DNA of 6,760 bases from an uncultured Muribaculaceae bacterium (GTDB lineage: Bacteria > Bacteroidota > Bacteroidia > Bacteroidales > Muribaculaceae), in the NCBI GenBank assembly GCA_947644475.1, contig CANRZQ010000149.1, positions 1 to 6,760 of the forward strand, written 5' to 3'. Below are positions 4,758-6,760 of this stretch, piece by piece. The notes under the pieces are model-generated. The model had not been told where the DNA came from and made no database searches. It was given only the letters and a program-made list of their open reading frames with translations. Each line of letters opens with the position of its first letter. Positions within the stretch are counted from its first letter, which is position 1. Both the position numbers and the translations under genes were made by a program.

Positions 4758-6188
4758 ATGACTGAATTTCTGATTGCGGCGGCTGTGCTCATAGGGGGCT
4801 ATTTCGTATACGGCGCCCTTATGGAGAGAATCTTCGGCATAAGGCCGAAAAACATGACGCCGGCCTACTCAAAAGCCGACGGCGTGGACTACATCGCGCT
4901 GCCAACATGGAAGGTGTTCCTTATTCAGTTTCTGAATATCGCCGGACTTGGCCCTATTTTCGGCGCCATAATGGGCGTGATGTTCGGCCCTGCTGCATTT
5001 TTGTGGATTGTGTTCGGCACGATTTTCGCCGGTGCTGTCCACGACTATTTCTCGGGCATGATCTCGCTTCGCTCCGGCGGCGCGTCGCTCCCCGAGATTG
5101 TGGGACGCGAACTCGGCTCAGGCGTGAAACTTGTGATGCGCTTCTGGTCGGTGATATTGCTGATACTTGTTGGAGCCGTGTTTGTCGTAAGTCCCGCCGG
5201 ACTGCTCGACGGCATGACTCCCGCCGCCCTCGACAAGACATTCTGGATAGCGGCAATATTCTGCTACTACATCCTTGCTACACTCCTGCCCATCGACAAA
5301 CTTATCGGAAACCTATATCCGATTTTCGGCCTTGCACTGCTGTTTATGGCCGCAGGCTTGTTTGCAATCCTTGTTTTTGGAGGCCATGATATCCCGGCAG
5401 GATTTGCCGACGGGCTGGCATCGCGCCAAAGCGACGGCGCCCATCCGATATTCCCGATGATGTTTGTGTCGATAGCCTGCGGAGCCATCTCCGGCTTCCA
5501 CGCCACCCAGTCGCCAATGATGGCGCGCTGCCTCAAAAACGAGCGTCTGGCACGTCCGATTTTTTACGGAGCGATGGTGGCCGAGGGCCTGGTTGCCCTT
5601 ATATGGGCCGCCGCCGCGATAGCATTTACCGGCGGCTATCCCCACTTGCAGGCATACATGGCCGAGCATGGGGCCAATGCAGGCGAACTCGTCAATGAGA
5701 TATCGATGACTTGGCTCGGCACATTCGGCGGCATCCTCGCCCTCCTTGGCGTGGTGATGGCCCCCATCACCACAGGCGACACAGCCCTGCGCTCATCGCG
5801 CCTTATCGTGGCCGACTTCCTGCACGTCGACCAGAAGAAAATCATAAAACGCCTGCTCGTGTCGCTGCCGATATTCGCCTTATGCTTTCTTGTGATGTGC
5901 ATCGACTTCAACGTGCTCTGGCGATATTTCGCATGGTGCAACCAGACTCTCGCCGTGTTCACGCTGTGGGCCATTACCGTATGGCTCGCCCGCCACGGCA
6001 AGGCATACATAGTGACGCTGCTTCCGGCCATGTTCATGACAGCCGTGTCGGTGTCCTACCTGCTTTTCGCCCGACGCCCCGAAGGCCTTGGCTTGCCCTG
6101 GGGCCTTGCGATAGGAATTGGATGTGTGGCAGCCGTGGGGCTGCTTATCCTTTTCGGAGCCAAGAAAAAAACACTTATCAGACATTGA
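4758..6188 (+). CDS. cstA: CstA-family carbon starvation / peptide-type transporter
   Basis: This is a complete 476-residue polytopic membrane protein with about a dozen hydrophobic segments, starting directly with a helix (FLIAAAVLIGGYFVYGALM). Family hallmarks are GLGPIFGAIMGVMFGP (63-78), the AGAVHDYFSG loop (91-100) with RSGGASLPEIVG (106-116), SGFHATQSPMMARC (245-258) and TTGDTALRSSRLIVADF (338-354). E. coli CstA has about 700 residues; the shorter form seen here is the usual size in many anaerobes and Bacteroidota. Characterised relatives take up peptides or pyruvate during nutrient limitation; the substrate here is not known. ATG 4758 is chosen because homology begins there and a promoter box covers the alternative upstream start at 4737. 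The codons are GC-ending, unlike the left half of the window. A PHP-phosphatase gene starts one base after its stop, so the two are probably co-transcribed. Confidence 0.92.
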   Translation: MTEFLIAAAVLIGGYFVYGALMERIFGIRPKNMTPAYSKADGVDYIALPTWKVFLIQFLNIAGLGPIFGAIMGVMFGPAAFLWIVFGTIFAGAVHDYFSGMISLRSGGASLPEIVGRELGSGVKLVMRFWSVILLILVGAVFVVSPAGLLDGMTPAALDKTFWIAAIFCYYILATLLPIDKLIGNLYPIFGLALLFMAAGLFAILVFGGHDIPAGFADGLASRQSDGAHPIFPMMFVSIACGAISGFHATQSPMMARCLKNERLARPIFYGAMVAEGLVALIWAAAAIAFTGGYPHLQAYMAEHGANAGELVNEISMTWLGTFGGILALLGVVMAPITTGDTALRSSRLIVADFLHVDQKKIIKRLLVSLPIFALCFLVMCIDFNVLWRYFAWCNQTLAVFTLWAITVWLARHGKAYIVTLLPAMFMTAVSVSYLLFARRPEGLGLPWGLAIGIGCVAAVGLLILFGAKKKTLIRH

Positions 6189-6189
6189 C

Positions 6190-6760
6190 ATGTTTTCCGA
6201 CATTTTAGAAGAAATAGGTGCAAGTCCGCTTTACAACCTCCATAGCCACACACAGTTCTGCGACGGCCATGCCCCCATGGAGGAATTTGCCCGCGAGGCC
6301 GCGGCACGAGGTTTCAAGGTATATGCTTTCACGCCACACTCGCCGGTGCGCGAGCCCAACGGCTGCAACATGTCGGCCGACAGCCTGCCTGCCTACTTCG
6401 CCGAGGTGGAGCGCATCCGCCGGCTTTTCCCCGAGGTCCACTTCCTCGCCGGCATGGAAATCGACTATATCGACGACAGCCTCAACGCCGCATCCGAATT
6501 GTTTTCCTCGCTGCCTCTCGATTTCAAGATAAGTTCAGTGCATTTCATTCCCAATCAGGACGGACGGCTCGTCGACATCGACGGACGCCCCGACCGCTTC
6601 TGCGCGCACATGCACGAATTCTTCCGCGACGACCTGCGCTATGTCGTCGACACATATTTCGACCGCTCGGAGCGTATGCTCGCCACAGGCGGCTTTGACA
6701 TTATCGGACACTTCGACAAGGTGAAGCGCAATGCCTCTGCCGTCGACCCCGGCAGAGAAT
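6190..6760 (+). CDS. PHP-domain histidinol-phosphatase-like phosphoesterase (3' end outside window)
   Basis: The frame is open from ATG 6190 to the window end, giving 190 residues of a family that usually has about 260-280. PHP metal-binding motifs are in order: HSHTQFCDGH at 18-27 (His18, His20, Asp25, His27), TPHSP with His50, GMEIDY with Glu90, SSVHF with His118, and IGHFDKV with His174. This spacing fits the HisK/HisJ-type histidinol phosphatases, which remove phosphate from L-histidinol phosphate in histidine synthesis using a trinuclear metal centre in the cytoplasm. Other small phosphate esters are possible substrates in this family. The start codon follows the CstA stop by a single base, indicating translational coupling or at least one transcript. 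No other his gene is in view, so the physiological role remains inferred from the domain alone. Confidence 0.88.
   Translation, partial: MFSDILEEIGASPLYNLHSHTQFCDGHAPMEEFAREAAARGFKVYAFTPHSPVREPNGCNMSADSLPAYFAEVERIRRLFPEVHFLAGMEIDYIDDSLNAASELFSSLPLDFKISSVHFIPNQDGRLVDIDGRPDRFCAHMHEFFRDDLRYVVDTYFDRSERMLATGGFDIIGHFDKVKRNASAVDPGRE

Overview
The window looks like two unrelated bacterial genomes joined head to head near position 3110. Bases 1 to about 3110 read as a low-to-mid-GC Firmicutes (Clostridia, probably Lachnospiraceae). Its genes have strong AGGAGG ribosome binding sites 8-9 bases before the start, A/T-ending codons, and a textbook sigma-70/A promoter. Bases from about 3110 to 6760 read as a Bacteroidota genome, probably Bacteroidales and possibly Muribaculaceae. 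Its genes are GC-ending, lack Shine-Dalgarno sequences, and are preceded by the Bacteroidota -7 element TAnnTTTG(C). Both groups live together in the animal gut, so a chimeric metagenomic contig is the simplest explanation.

Left part (1-3110): a fructose-uptake locus on the + strand. It holds the 3' end of 1-phosphofructokinase (fruK), a complete three-domain fructose PTS permease EIIABC (fruA), a DeoR-family repressor (fruR-like) with its own promoter, and the first codons of an HPr phosphocarrier gene (ptsH). FruA imports fructose as fructose-1-phosphate, FruK converts that to fructose-1,6-bisphosphate, HPr supplies phosphate, and the repressor probably senses fructose-1-phosphate.

Junction (about 3109-3130): the HPr reading frame is recognisable only through its active-site loop. 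There it runs into the antisense strand of a DedA-family membrane protein gene, which is itself cut at a short stretch that both genes could share. The apparent loss of the HPr catalytic histidine is explained by this join.

Right part (3110-6760): a DedA-family gene (- strand, 3' end missing) is followed by about 480 bases without a clear protein gene. That stretch contains what looks like a complete small-RNA unit on the - strand: Bacteroidota promoter, nested inverted repeats and a strong intrinsic terminator, about 180 nt in all. Next come two small + strand genes that look like diverged members of one family (DUF6291-like), separated by an 8-bp tandem repeat. After them are a complete CstA-family carbon-starvation/peptide-type transporter and, one base later, a PHP-domain histidinol-phosphatase-like gene that runs off the window.

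I see no CRISPR array, tRNA, rRNA, transposase or phage structural gene. The most informative items are the cross-phylum join, the candidate structured RNA and the tandem small-gene pair.
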